The position numbers and the translations under genes are program-made. From Prevotella sp. (GTDB lineage Bacteria; Bacteroidota; Bacteroidia; Bacteroidales; Bacteroidaceae), in NCBI GenBank assembly GCA_017478025.1, contig JAFVGZ010000030.1, positions 25,288 to 89,287 on the forward strand: 64,000 nt of DNA, given 5' to 3'. Shown here piece by piece: positions 55,201 to 62,939 of this stretch. How positions within the stretch are numbered: the stretch's first letter is position 1; each line of letters opens with the position of its first letter. The notes below the pieces were generated by a model. It was not told where the DNA came from. It saw only the letters and a list, made by a program, of their open reading frames with translations, and did not search any database.

Positions 55201-58200
55201 ATGCTACGATGACGGGACATGGTAATGATGGTCCGGACGACTTCGGTCATATCTTTGGTGCTGGTAGAGGTTATTCTAAAGACCCTAACGTGTATCCCGA
55301 TATCGAGTCCTATGCTTTCTTCAACAACACGGATTTGACAATCGGTGGCACGGCATTAGTCTGCGGCTCTGTCTATGGTGGCAGTGAGAGCGGACACGTG
55401 TTGAACAACACCAATGTCACCATCTCCGGCGGACAGATAGGTTGTGGCGAAGGACGCTCTGCGGCTTATACCGATAGTGATTTTGCATCAGAGAGTCTGC
55501 CAACGACTAACCACTGGACATATACCGAAGCGGGAATGGGTGCTCCTTACGACCAGTATGCCAGCTCGAGTGGAACGTACAGTTACACTGGCGACTTTGC
55601 ATATATTCCCGAGGCAGACAGAAAAGCGACATCAGAAGGCGGATTGCCCGTAGCTACTGATGGCCGCACGTTCTACGGCAATGTCTTTGCCGGAGGCTCC
55701 GGTTACTATCCATACGCTCCTGGCTTGTGGCTGAAATCTGCCGGCCATATCGGAGGTACAGCCACAGTCACCGTCTCTGGCGGACATATCCTGAACAACC
55801 TCTATGGCGGTTGCGAGATGGCGGATATCGATGGAGCAGTTACCGTCACCATGACAGGAGGTACCGTCGGTGTGCCTCGCACATCGGCTCAAATTAAGGC
55901 GAACCCCAACAGTGGTAATATTTATGGCGCTGGCATGGGTGATAAGCGTATCTTCTTCAATACAAGCACCAACGTAGCTTCTGCAACGGTAGATATCTCT
56001 AATGGTACCGTATATGGTGCTGTCTATGGTGGTGGTGAGGATGGTCACGTAATGGGTAGTACTTCCACTACTATCAGCCAGCCTGCAGGAAAGACCACAG
56101 TGATTGGTCGTGACGGCCAGTCCGGTTACGACGGTAATGTCTTCGGTGCCGGACAGGGTCACACGGGAGCACTGACTGCTGGTGTGGTTGGCGGTAATGC
56201 GAGTCTGACCATCACTGGTGGTACTCTCAATGGCTCTGCCTATGGCGGCGGACGTATCGCTTCGGTGGGTACATACTTCGCTATGGCAACCATTGACGAT
56301 CCAAACAATCCTGGACAGAAGATTCCTAATCCCCTTTATGGTAAGATGCAGGACGGCGATGATCACGGATGTCTCACTGTCAGCCTGACGGGTGGCACTA
56401 TAGAGCAGAATGTATATGGAGGCTGTATGGGTACAACAGCCGATGTTTTGTATGGCGAATCAAAGAATGTTCTTGTAGAGCTCAACAAGAATAAGACGGC
56501 TACAGATAAAGGTTGTGCTGTCAAAGGTGACATCTTCGGTTGTAACAACGTCAACGGAACGCCTCAGGGCGATGTGGAGGTGCATGTCTATGCCACACAG
56601 AACGCTGCGGCTACTCAGATAGCTAATTCGGGTGAGATTACCACTGCCAAAGTGAAAGGCCGCTATGATGTCAACGCTGTCTATGGCGGAGGTAATCTGG
56701 CTACGTATAATCCGGTGACAGCCTATAATGGCACTTCTGGTTCTAAGACTCGGGTCATTATTGAGGGCTGTGATCTCTCAAGTATTGAGACCGTCTATGG
56801 CGGTGGTAATGCCGCTGCTGTGCCAGAGACAGACGTGACCATCAAGTCAGCTTATGAGATAGGCTACCTGTTTGGTGGTGGTAATGGTAAGGATGATATT
56901 GCACCAAGTGTTCCGAATCCTGGTGCCGATGTCGGCACGCCTGACCACGGCGCATCGACTTACGGTACGGGTAATGCCAACACTCTGATGGAGGGAGGAT
57001 TGATTCACGAGGCCTACGGCGGTAGTAACACGAAGGGTATCATCAAGGGTTCTATTTACCAGATAACCGATCCAAAAGACCCATCAGTTGACCCTGATTG
57101 CTGTGTATTGGAAGTGGAAAAGATTGTCGGTGCCGGTAAGTATGCGGACATCGACGGTGATGTGAATATGACCTTGAGCTGTCAGCCTGACAGAAAGGTT
57201 AACCTGCTGTTTGCGGGTGCCGACGAGGCGAACGTAAATGGTAATATTACCCTGAACATCACCAATGGCCACTTCGGCAAGGTGTTTGGTGGTAACAACT
57301 TGGGCGGTGCCATCAAGGGAAAGATCACGGTGAACGTAGAGGAAACAGGCTGTCAGCCTATTAAGATTGACGATCTCTACCTGGGTAGTAATGAGGCAGC
57401 GTACTCTGTATTCGGCTATTATGAGAGTGAAGATCCGGTAACCGGCAAGAAGATTCTGAAGCCGAGAACGTCGGCAGATGATAGTCACACTCCAGTGGAG
57501 AATCCGGCAAAAGACGCAACTCATACCTTCCCATATGCTCAGCCCGTACTGAACATCATCTCCTGCACCTATATCGGCAACGTATTCGGTGGAGGCTTTG
57601 GTGAAGGTGCTATCATGTATGCCGACCCGAAGGTGAACGTCAATATGGTACCGGGGCGGTATGCAGAAACAGCCGTTCCTGCCATGATGGAAGAACTGGG
57701 GCTTGATGTTACTAAGACTGCGCCGAATCCTGATAAACTTGGTATTATAAGAAATGTATTTGGTGGTGGTGATGCTGCCAATGTCGCTGGCGACACCTAT
57801 GTGAACATCGCTACGGAAGCAAATAAAGGTGCTTATATCATCGGTAGTATCTTTGGTGGCGGTAATGCTGCCGACGTGCTGGGTAACACCAATGTCACAG
57901 TGAGTGGCGGCTATGTCTTCAACGGTATCTTTGGTGGCGGCTATGCTGGTAATGTGGGTACATTCATCGAAAGAAGTTATACCGAAAAGACGGATGTAGG
58001 AACAGATACAGAATTTGACCATTCATCATCAACACATACATGTATTGGTAAGCCAACAAAATGTAAAACAGGTACTGGTAAATGTACTGTTGTCGTCAAC
58101 GGCGGTCAGATAGGTCCTATTTCTGTGGCATTGAAAACAGAGGGTATGAACAGACCTGATGAATACGGCGGTCCTGTACCAGAAGGTTGGGTATGGGGTG

Positions 58201-61200
58201 CAGGTCAGGGTCTTGTAGAGGATCCTGCGGAGCATCCAGACACGCACTTCTCGTCATACGTGGGAAGCACGGATGTGACCATTGGCGGTACGGCTCTCAT
58301 CATGGAATCCATCATCGGTGGTGGTGAGTTCGGACGTGTGCTTGGCAATACATTGGTCAAGATAGAAGGCGGTCAGATTGGTATCGGAGAGGGAAAGGTT
58401 GATGGTGACAACAAGCCCATACGCTATACGGACGACCAGTTCGTCAATCCTCTCACAACGACTATCACCGATGCCAATTCTTTGACCGAATGTTCGCACT
58501 ACCCATACGGAAGGAATATCGGCACGACCAAGAACCCCAATTGGGTTTACCTGCCATACGACCCGTATTGCGAGAAGTATCCTGACTATTTTGCTGCTCA
58601 TCAGGAATTTGCTCCTGCCAGCACTTCAAATCCTTCAGACGGTAAGACATGGATTGGCTGTGTATTCGCGGGCGGCTCTGGTTACATGCCGTATCTGAAA
58701 AAGGATGGAAGTGGCAATCCTATCGGTTACGACTGGTGTCCTTCAGCAGGTTTGGTGGAAGGTGATACCGAAGTGCGTATCTCCGGCGGTCATATCCTGA
58801 CAAACGTCTATGGCGGCAACGAGATTACCGACGTCAAGGGTAAATCTATCGTGAAGATGACTGGCGGTACGATTGGCGTGCCGCGCACTCTGAAACAGAT
58901 TGTCGAGCACCCATTGACCTGCTACCTCTTTGGCGCAGGTAAGGGTGACGAGCGCTCTCGCTTCTATAACTACACCAATACGGGTAGTGTAGAGGTAGAG
59001 ATATCGGGTGGTATCATCTACGGTTCCGTCTTCGGTGGCTCGGAGGACGGTCACGTGACAGGCGATATTAAAATGGATATCAAGCCTGGAGCAATCATCG
59101 GTACCTGGGGCACCTCATACGTTGACGGTAACGTCTTCGGTGGTGGTCGCGGCTTCTCCGGCAACACCCTCACGGCTGGTAATGTCGGCGGAAATGTGAC
59201 TATGAATATCTCTGGTGGCAACATACTCGGTTCTGTCTATGGCGGTGGACGACTCGCCTCTGTGGGTACATACCTTGTAGAAACAACTGATGACAATTAC
59301 GGCAAGCAGATTCCTGACAACGGAAATGAAAAGCATGGCCACATCACCATCAATATCAGTGGCGGTACCATTGGTAACGATAAAGAATATATCTATAATC
59401 CTACTGCTGAACAGAAGGCAGCGATACCAAACACCACTTTCGACTATCAGAACCATCTGCAATACGCCAAGGGTGGTAATGTGTTTACAGGCGGTATGGG
59501 CCGACTCTATGCACTGGATGGCAAGACCGTCCTGACATCATGGCAAAAACTTGGTCAGTGTAAGCAGACCACGCTGAAAATGACAGGCGGTACCGTTAAG
59601 AGTAGTGTCTATGGCGGTGGTGAAATCGGTATTGTAGCTCAAAACGCAACGGTGAATATCGACGGCGGTACTGTAGGTACGAAGGTCGTTGATACGGGAG
59701 ATGCTACTAAGTATTACTACTTCGGCAGTGTGTTCGGTGGCGGTAAGGGTAGCAAGGAAAACATCACCGATATTAGTGCGGCAGGAACCACACAAGGTAA
59801 TGTGGAGGTTCATCTGAATAAAACTGTAGCATCAGACGATGATGCAAAGGGTGCTATCGTGCATCAAGTATTTGGTTGTAACGATATGAACGGTTCGCCT
59901 AAGGGCAACGTCACCGTACACGTCTATGCTACACAGAATGCGGACAAAGACAATATCAGCACAAAATATGATAAGGAAACCAATCAGTTTGATGTCGAAG
60001 CAGTCTATGGCGGTGGCAATCTGGCGGCCTATGAGCCAACAAATCTGGAAACGGGTAAGACCAATGTCATCATCGACGGCTGTAGATTGACGAGTATCAA
60101 ACAGGTGTATGGCGGTGGTAATGCTGCTTCTACACCCGCCACCAATGTGACCGTCAATGGTACCTACGAGATTCTGGAACTCTTCGGAGGCGGTAACGGT
60201 TTTGACAAACTTCCTGACGGAAAACCGAACCCCGGTGCCAACGTAGGTTATAAGAACTATACGGTTTATGAGCAAGCCGGGGACGATTGGAAAGCCAAGG
60301 ATGACCCTGCTTATGACACGAAAGAAGAACGAACAGCACCAGGCAGTGCTATCTCCTATGGCACAGGCCAGGCTTCCCTGAATGTCTATGGTGGCACTAT
60401 TCACCGTGTATTCGGTGGTTCAAACACCAAGGGTAATGTACGCCAGACAGCTGTCACCCTTATGGATGAAAAGAGTGAATGTCCTTTCAACGTTGACGAG
60501 GCCTACGGTGGTGGTAAGAGTGCTCCGATGGATGCAGAGGCTAAGTTACTGATGGCATGTATCCCAGGACTACGGGCGGCATACGGTGGTGCAGAGGCTG
60601 CCGCTATCAAGGGTAATGTAACATTGAACATCACCAATGGCACCTTCGACCGCGTGTTTGGCGGTAACAACCTCAGCGGCACCATCGATGGTTCTATCAC
60701 GGTGAACATTGAAGAAGTGAGCTGCCGCCCCATCATCATCGGCGAGCTTTATGGCGGTGGTAACTTAGCTGGCTACTCTGTTAATGGCTATAATAATGAC
60801 GGTACTCCGAAAGAATCAGGTCCTAAGCTCTATGATGATCCTCAGATCAACGTGATGTCGTTCACCAGCATCGGTAAAATCTTTGGTGGTGGCTATGGTG
60901 AACGTGCTACGATGGTGGGCAATCCGACAGTAAACGTCAATGAGGTATATGGAAAATACTATGATGATGATGCATCTGTTGTCGGTGAGGATGCAAAGAC
61001 TTCCGGCAACTATCCTATCCCATCTCATGCTGTAGGTAAGATGGGCGCTATCCATACTGTCTTTGGTGGAGGTAATGCTGCCAAAGTCATCGGCAATACT
61101 ACCGTCAACATCGCTACACTCTCTGATGTCTATATCGTGAAGCAGGTGACAGCAGATGCAGCTTTGCCAGAAGGTTGCTACACCCGCAGCGGAGCAGGTA

Positions 61201-61379
61201 CGACCGCAAGTCCGTACGTCTATACTCCAGCTTCAGGTACTGCCTCAGCAGATGTCACCTACTACGAAAAGCAGAATGTCCTCGGTGTCGATATCCGCGA
61301 CAACGTCTATGGCGGTGGCAACAATGCCGAAGTCACCGGCAATACAAACGTCAACATCGGAAAGAAAAAAACTGAATAA
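49299..61379 (+). CDS. Giant YGGG-repeat secreted protein (4,026 aa) without sorting tail
   Basis: Signal peptide MNNKMTYRLPSRLLALLLLL...VWG|QS. Residues ~30-390 form two trefoil-like blocks (FYLIQTNAFPSFYIAPH; FYKIRNIQNNTFYLS). Residues ~390-620 are three chitobiase C-terminal-type repeats (ATIYYTIDGSNPTTSSTEYTAP). Residues ~660-800 have GLUG-like segments (FDGGGYTISGLSHPLF; GYCGGLVGWL). From ~1,330 to the end there are about 57 [YF]GGG/YGAG-type motifs alternating with GNTNVTISGGxIG strands, a likely long beta-solenoid. Two ~1,000-residue blocks (nt ~55060-57600 and ~57915-60950) are diverged duplicates. The protein stops inside a repeat (NVYGGGNNAEVTGNTNVNIG) with a KKKTE tail and no T9SS-like domain. 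Probably an exported adhesin or matrix protein; function inferred. Confidence 0.87.
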   Translation: MNNKMTYRLPSRLLALLLLLITLGTVGVWGQSPVEITTDTNGNSTIEDSEKKFYLIQTNAFPSFYIAPHYKSNNWTITTNNILGDYMLWYFLDAGEDGGTQYYYIVSESENKYICHAGGTDNNKRTVTLVDKTSDNEERCKFKVVLDESNGTTGFYNIDAKGNLAYYGLNKQNGSEANANPIRLTNDAYINDVNSKWKFVPFNGTYVWPTPPFTPSTDSDRSFYKIRNIQNNTFYLSTDETPDKVTYASTETDRMVWYLKEASSDSWFKYYYIINPSTGGRYMYYNGTATNGSNQTNAVSVKEYNSENEEDRYQFVVVRTAKGDWPIGKSDGRVECYAIIPKLLKEQFWGSNSIGSASISDGANMGIISSRGANNTAQWKFEVTDYSTECANPTITFSNTSGKVTITTTTSNPSIYYTTDGTEPSSSNGTLYSEPFDVTEEATIKVIVTRPGFTDSEVTTKTIYKVATPSIQDNGNYAVSITSETDGATIYYTIDGSNPTTSSTEYTAPLTESISGVTIKAIAVKDGMINSSIRSGAVTLSCATPVFTKNENSISISCPSPSSGVTIYYTTNGDEPSTSSTPYTSPISVELGDVIKAIAVAAGYNNSEVATKTIHNELTPTDGKYLITSQTDFEVFVDMASTTEGATYHYVLQTNVDAGSAITIPFTGTFDGGGYTISGLSHPLFNTVNGGVVKNVMLKNVMISGSGNVGAIAGVASGYTRIYNCGILPSNNKYENESSYVSSSDGYCGGLVGWLKDDSRVINCFSYANITGGETVAGIVGYNNFASTAEETDGKYTKLKTAVVNCMFYGNITGGTTRYPVYGGELITNANETGISSYNYYRAEANLGLADNNHYNCSFPADERYLTQVEFHRSLLNSNRELCGWWVGSDVTPSTLTTDEVQAIPKDASLMYKWVVDPNVAPYPILKPFGKYASVINGNTGTPWVNRATANPYEGKQLGTLSVTVNSGSHSSAASQILSIPITDMDTLRYDFGYRKIQLPYYNTVFGNPVADTWAEKYANNYTDQVVTGWKITNVTTDGTVQTYNSFVADWQDGYNFADRKSIDKDIYSSTNPRVFAQGGNYYVPDGVSSITIEAYWGDAIYVRNDGNYYDRVNITAGNTGSPFAPAGTRGTLDNGKTVFTTKIRDVIDNIKQKKSVYDYAIVLVGNVQESNGNNAVTVTGDNNTRGFTIMSADFDFDEEPDYCLEWQLGTGTTRNTIAPIRFDFLPVVELGIAGKLHNSQNFFSLGCFRSFGHFEVTETAFIRFGQFEFELPTRDIGPIILNGGIFDQYTRGRNNETEQHINYVIVGGHLVMPSFTPGAHVGASYQTRHCAVNALGGDFSSFYLTGGYNEKVDPYDDNPHCYIDGGRFGTVAAAYKEGIKGNVTWRINHALIREFYGGGVMSDDNKVVKGNIDVVIDNSIVGKYCGGPKFGDMVSGKTVTTSATGTTFNQYFGAGNGGTNYVQYANTDKVEAPISDWSTTINNNYHIGQYRSKSQGYEANYDYEVINTSAGTDNNSVVDRSYYYSAQFATTNTGNVTSTLTDCTINTNFYGGGFLGGVTGNVTSTLNNCTVKGAVFGAGYSASAGTVTISNKDKTPPVANTYTGIIKPQTGGTSTTYYWTHDKGSTSSPITAATETDSKNYFYTEIPLDNLGTVSGDVALTINGTTTVGESIYGGGEESVVNGNTTVTVTGGTIGTTGKGGATWGNVYGGGKGKDDDVNAGLVKGNTNVTISGTTETTKIIHNVYGGGAFGSVGTFTAFDAKGFPTACTENTGTANITITGGLFGSNGHENGMIFGSSRGSEGDPEIDTNIDKVAWVNETNVIIGTQNAESNTNPWIKGSVYGGGENGHNLTKGHVTVHSGTIGITDSNIDGGARYPTRGNVYGGGCGTDTYSKDGKKYYNFNAGIVMDNTKVDIDGGHIVHNVYGGGAMGTVGTYTFDANGKPISCAANTGLCTINITGGKIGMTNATMTGHGNDGPDDFGHIFGAGRGYSKDPNVYPDIESYAFFNNTDLTIGGTALVCGSVYGGSESGHVLNNTNVTISGGQIGCGEGRSAAYTDSDFASESLPTTNHWTYTEAGMGAPYDQYASSSGTYSYTGDFAYIPEADRKATSEGGLPVATDGRTFYGNVFAGGSGYYPYAPGLWLKSAGHIGGTATVTVSGGHILNNLYGGCEMADIDGAVTVTMTGGTVGVPRTSAQIKANPNSGNIYGAGMGDKRIFFNTSTNVASATVDISNGTVYGAVYGGGEDGHVMGSTSTTISQPAGKTTVIGRDGQSGYDGNVFGAGQGHTGALTAGVVGGNASLTITGGTLNGSAYGGGRIASVGTYFAMATIDDPNNPGQKIPNPLYGKMQDGDDHGCLTVSLTGGTIEQNVYGGCMGTTADVLYGESKNVLVELNKNKTATDKGCAVKGDIFGCNNVNGTPQGDVEVHVYATQNAAATQIANSGEITTAKVKGRYDVNAVYGGGNLATYNPVTAYNGTSGSKTRVIIEGCDLSSIETVYGGGNAAAVPETDVTIKSAYEIGYLFGGGNGKDDIAPSVPNPGADVGTPDHGASTYGTGNANTLMEGGLIHEAYGGSNTKGIIKGSIYQITDPKDPSVDPDCCVLEVEKIVGAGKYADIDGDVNMTLSCQPDRKVNLLFAGADEANVNGNITLNITNGHFGKVFGGNNLGGAIKGKITVNVEETGCQPIKIDDLYLGSNEAAYSVFGYYESEDPVTGKKILKPRTSADDSHTPVENPAKDATHTFPYAQPVLNIISCTYIGNVFGGGFGEGAIMYADPKVNVNMVPGRYAETAVPAMMEELGLDVTKTAPNPDKLGIIRNVFGGGDAANVAGDTYVNIATEANKGAYIIGSIFGGGNAADVLGNTNVTVSGGYVFNGIFGGGYAGNVGTFIERSYTEKTDVGTDTEFDHSSSTHTCIGKPTKCKTGTGKCTVVVNGGQIGPISVALKTEGMNRPDEYGGPVPEGWVWGAGQGLVEDPAEHPDTHFSSYVGSTDVTIGGTALIMESIIGGGEFGRVLGNTLVKIEGGQIGIGEGKVDGDNKPIRYTDDQFVNPLTTTITDANSLTECSHYPYGRNIGTTKNPNWVYLPYDPYCEKYPDYFAAHQEFAPASTSNPSDGKTWIGCVFAGGSGYMPYLKKDGSGNPIGYDWCPSAGLVEGDTEVRISGGHILTNVYGGNEITDVKGKSIVKMTGGTIGVPRTLKQIVEHPLTCYLFGAGKGDERSRFYNYTNTGSVEVEISGGIIYGSVFGGSEDGHVTGDIKMDIKPGAIIGTWGTSYVDGNVFGGGRGFSGNTLTAGNVGGNVTMNISGGNILGSVYGGGRLASVGTYLVETTDDNYGKQIPDNGNEKHGHITINISGGTIGNDKEYIYNPTAEQKAAIPNTTFDYQNHLQYAKGGNVFTGGMGRLYALDGKTVLTSWQKLGQCKQTTLKMTGGTVKSSVYGGGEIGIVAQNATVNIDGGTVGTKVVDTGDATKYYYFGSVFGGGKGSKENITDISAAGTTQGNVEVHLNKTVASDDDAKGAIVHQVFGCNDMNGSPKGNVTVHVYATQNADKDNISTKYDKETNQFDVEAVYGGGNLAAYEPTNLETGKTNVIIDGCRLTSIKQVYGGGNAASTPATNVTVNGTYEILELFGGGNGFDKLPDGKPNPGANVGYKNYTVYEQAGDDWKAKDDPAYDTKEERTAPGSAISYGTGQASLNVYGGTIHRVFGGSNTKGNVRQTAVTLMDEKSECPFNVDEAYGGGKSAPMDAEAKLLMACIPGLRAAYGGAEAAAIKGNVTLNITNGTFDRVFGGNNLSGTIDGSITVNIEEVSCRPIIIGELYGGGNLAGYSVNGYNNDGTPKESGPKLYDDPQINVMSFTSIGKIFGGGYGERATMVGNPTVNVNEVYGKYYDDDASVVGEDAKTSGNYPIPSHAVGKMGAIHTVFGGGNAAKVIGNTTVNIATLSDVYIVKQVTADAALPEGCYTRSGAGTTASPYVYTPASGTASADVTYYEKQNVLGVDIRDNVYGGGNNAEVTGNTNVNIGKKKTE

Positions 61380-61388
61380 CAACAAAGG

Positions 61389-61415
61389 AGGAGGGCCAAC
61401 AACCCTCCTTTTTTT
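61389..61415 (+). terminator. Rho-independent terminator after the 4,026-aa gene
   Basis: Stem AGGAGGG (61389-61395) / CCCTCCT (61403-61409), loop CCAACAA, then a run of T. It closes operon 3, 9 nt after the stop. Confidence 0.9.
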
Positions 61416-61508
61416 ATTTGTGTCCCGGTAAAAAGATTTCAGGGCGTTATTATATGTTAACAAAGCGTAATTTGTTGTTAAATATAAAGAAAAAACAAAT
61501 AGTTAATC

Positions 61509-61538
61509 TTGTATTTTTATAACATTATCATAAATTTG
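61509..61538 (+). promoter_or_regulatory. Bacteroidota promoter for the OmpA-family gene
   Basis: TTG (61509-61511), exactly 19 nt, then TAAATTTG (61531-61538). Full consensus match, about 108 nt before the ATG; the leader is A/C-rich and unstructured. Confidence 0.8.
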
Positions 61539-61646
61539 CACCTTATACAATTAAACACATAACACAACTCACATTTTCAACTCAAAATCTCAAAAACCAA
61601 CCACCAACTAATCAACATTTGAAACACGTCTCATTATCCATATCTT

Positions 61647-62873
61647 ATGCATAAAACACTCATCCTACTAACACTATTTTTAAGCGTTACTCTGGCTGTC
61701 AAGGCACAGCAACCACAGCAGGTACAGCAACCACAGCAGGTACAGCAAGCACAGCAGGTACAGCAAGCACAGCAAGGCCAGCAGATGGAACGACGCTTAG
61801 TCAGTGTACCAAGAGCATTTTTTGTTCCTCATTGGTACGTCAAGGCACAAGCCGGCGCATCTTATGATGTCGGCGAGGGCAAGTTCTATCAACTGATTTC
61901 TCCAAGCATACAATTGGCGGGAGGCTACAAGTTCAACGAGTTCTTCGGCCTCAGGGGAACCATCAGCGGTCTCTGGGCAAAGAACCGCTACTCCTTCCCT
62001 GAGACAAAGTATCAGTGGAACTTCATCCAGCCGGCAATCGAAGCTGAGTTTGACCTGACACAGCTCATCCTGGGACGCAACCCAGAGCGTGTTCACAGCG
62101 TTTACGCCTTTGTAGGCGGCGGTGTGGCACTCTCATTCGGCAACGATGATGCCGTAGAGGCCAACGCAGCATACTACAAGATGAAGAACTACATCATACA
62201 GGACTACCCACTCACCCGTGCTCCGTATGAGAAGCTGTGGAGCGACACACGCTGGAATCCTGTAGTACGTGCCGGCGTAGGCTACGACTATCGTATCACC
62301 GAAGATATCTCACTCGGCGCAGAAGTGAACGCAAATATGCTGCCTGACCACTTCAACTCCAAGCTGGGCAAGAGCGACAACAAGGACTGGCATTTCAATG
62401 CATTGCTTGGTATCAAGTTCAACATCGGACCAAGCCACGGCCGCACAGAGCCTGTCTATGAGGATGTGCCTAAGGCAGAGCCGCCAGCCCAGTTCGTGGA
62501 TGTGCCTGCAGAGCAGATTTCATTCAACGTGAACATCTACTTCATCATCAACCAGAGCATCATCCGTGCCAATCAGCTGCCAAAGCTCACACGCCTGCTG
62601 CAGTATCTGAACGAGCACCCAAGAGCATTCGTCCGCCTGTCAGGTTATGCCGACAAAGGGACGGGTAACCCAACCATCAACATGAGACTCTCCATCGAGC
62701 GTTCTCAGGCTGTGTCTAAGTATCTGCAGGACGCAGGACTGGCAGAGTGGCGCATACGCCGTTTCGCAAAGGGTGACAGAGTGCAGCCATTTGATATACC
62801 GGAAGAGAACCGCGTCTGCATCTGCTACGTGTATGATCCAGACAACCCAACAGCACAGCGATTCGAGTATTAA
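61647..62873 (+). CDS. OmpA-family outer-membrane protein with Gln-rich N-terminus
   Basis: 408 aa. Signal peptide ends at VKAQ (residue ~21). Residues 21-46 are a QQPQQVQQAQQ-type tract encoded by an ~18-bp tandem repeat. Residues ~60-260 look like an eight-stranded barrel (WYVKAQAGASYDVG, LAGGYKFNEFFGLRGTISGLWAK, VVRAGVGYDYRITEDISLGAEVNAN, FNALLGIKFNIG). Residues ~290-400 are an OmpA-like peptidoglycan-binding domain: FNVNIYFIINQSIIRANQLPKL, then LSGYADKGTGNPTINMRLSIERSQAV, with the Asp and Arg that bind peptidoglycan in the family. It has its own consensus promoter; the next gene follows 66 nt on. Probably structural anchoring of the outer membrane. Confidence 0.9.
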   Translation: MHKTLILLTLFLSVTLAVKAQQPQQVQQPQQVQQAQQVQQAQQGQQMERRLVSVPRAFFVPHWYVKAQAGASYDVGEGKFYQLISPSIQLAGGYKFNEFFGLRGTISGLWAKNRYSFPETKYQWNFIQPAIEAEFDLTQLILGRNPERVHSVYAFVGGGVALSFGNDDAVEANAAYYKMKNYIIQDYPLTRAPYEKLWSDTRWNPVVRAGVGYDYRITEDISLGAEVNANMLPDHFNSKLGKSDNKDWHFNALLGIKFNIGPSHGRTEPVYEDVPKAEPPAQFVDVPAEQISFNVNIYFIINQSIIRANQLPKLTRLLQYLNEHPRAFVRLSGYADKGTGNPTINMRLSIERSQAVSKYLQDAGLAEWRIRRFAKGDRVQPFDIPEENRVCICYVYDPDNPTAQRFEY

Positions 62874-62939
62874 AAAAAACACAACCCAATTAACCAAAGG
62901 AGTTAATCACACATAGTGTCAGAATAAAACAATAAGGAT

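Noticed and set aside
57084-58022. Minus-strand ORF of 312 codons inside the 4,026-aa gene
   Set aside because: Antisense to YGGG repeats, rich in Ile/Thr/Cys with no recognisable domain; the sense frame is open for 12 kb.
49299-61379. Diversity-generating retroelement target
   Set aside because: The repeats vary, but no reverse transcriptase or template repeat is present in the window.
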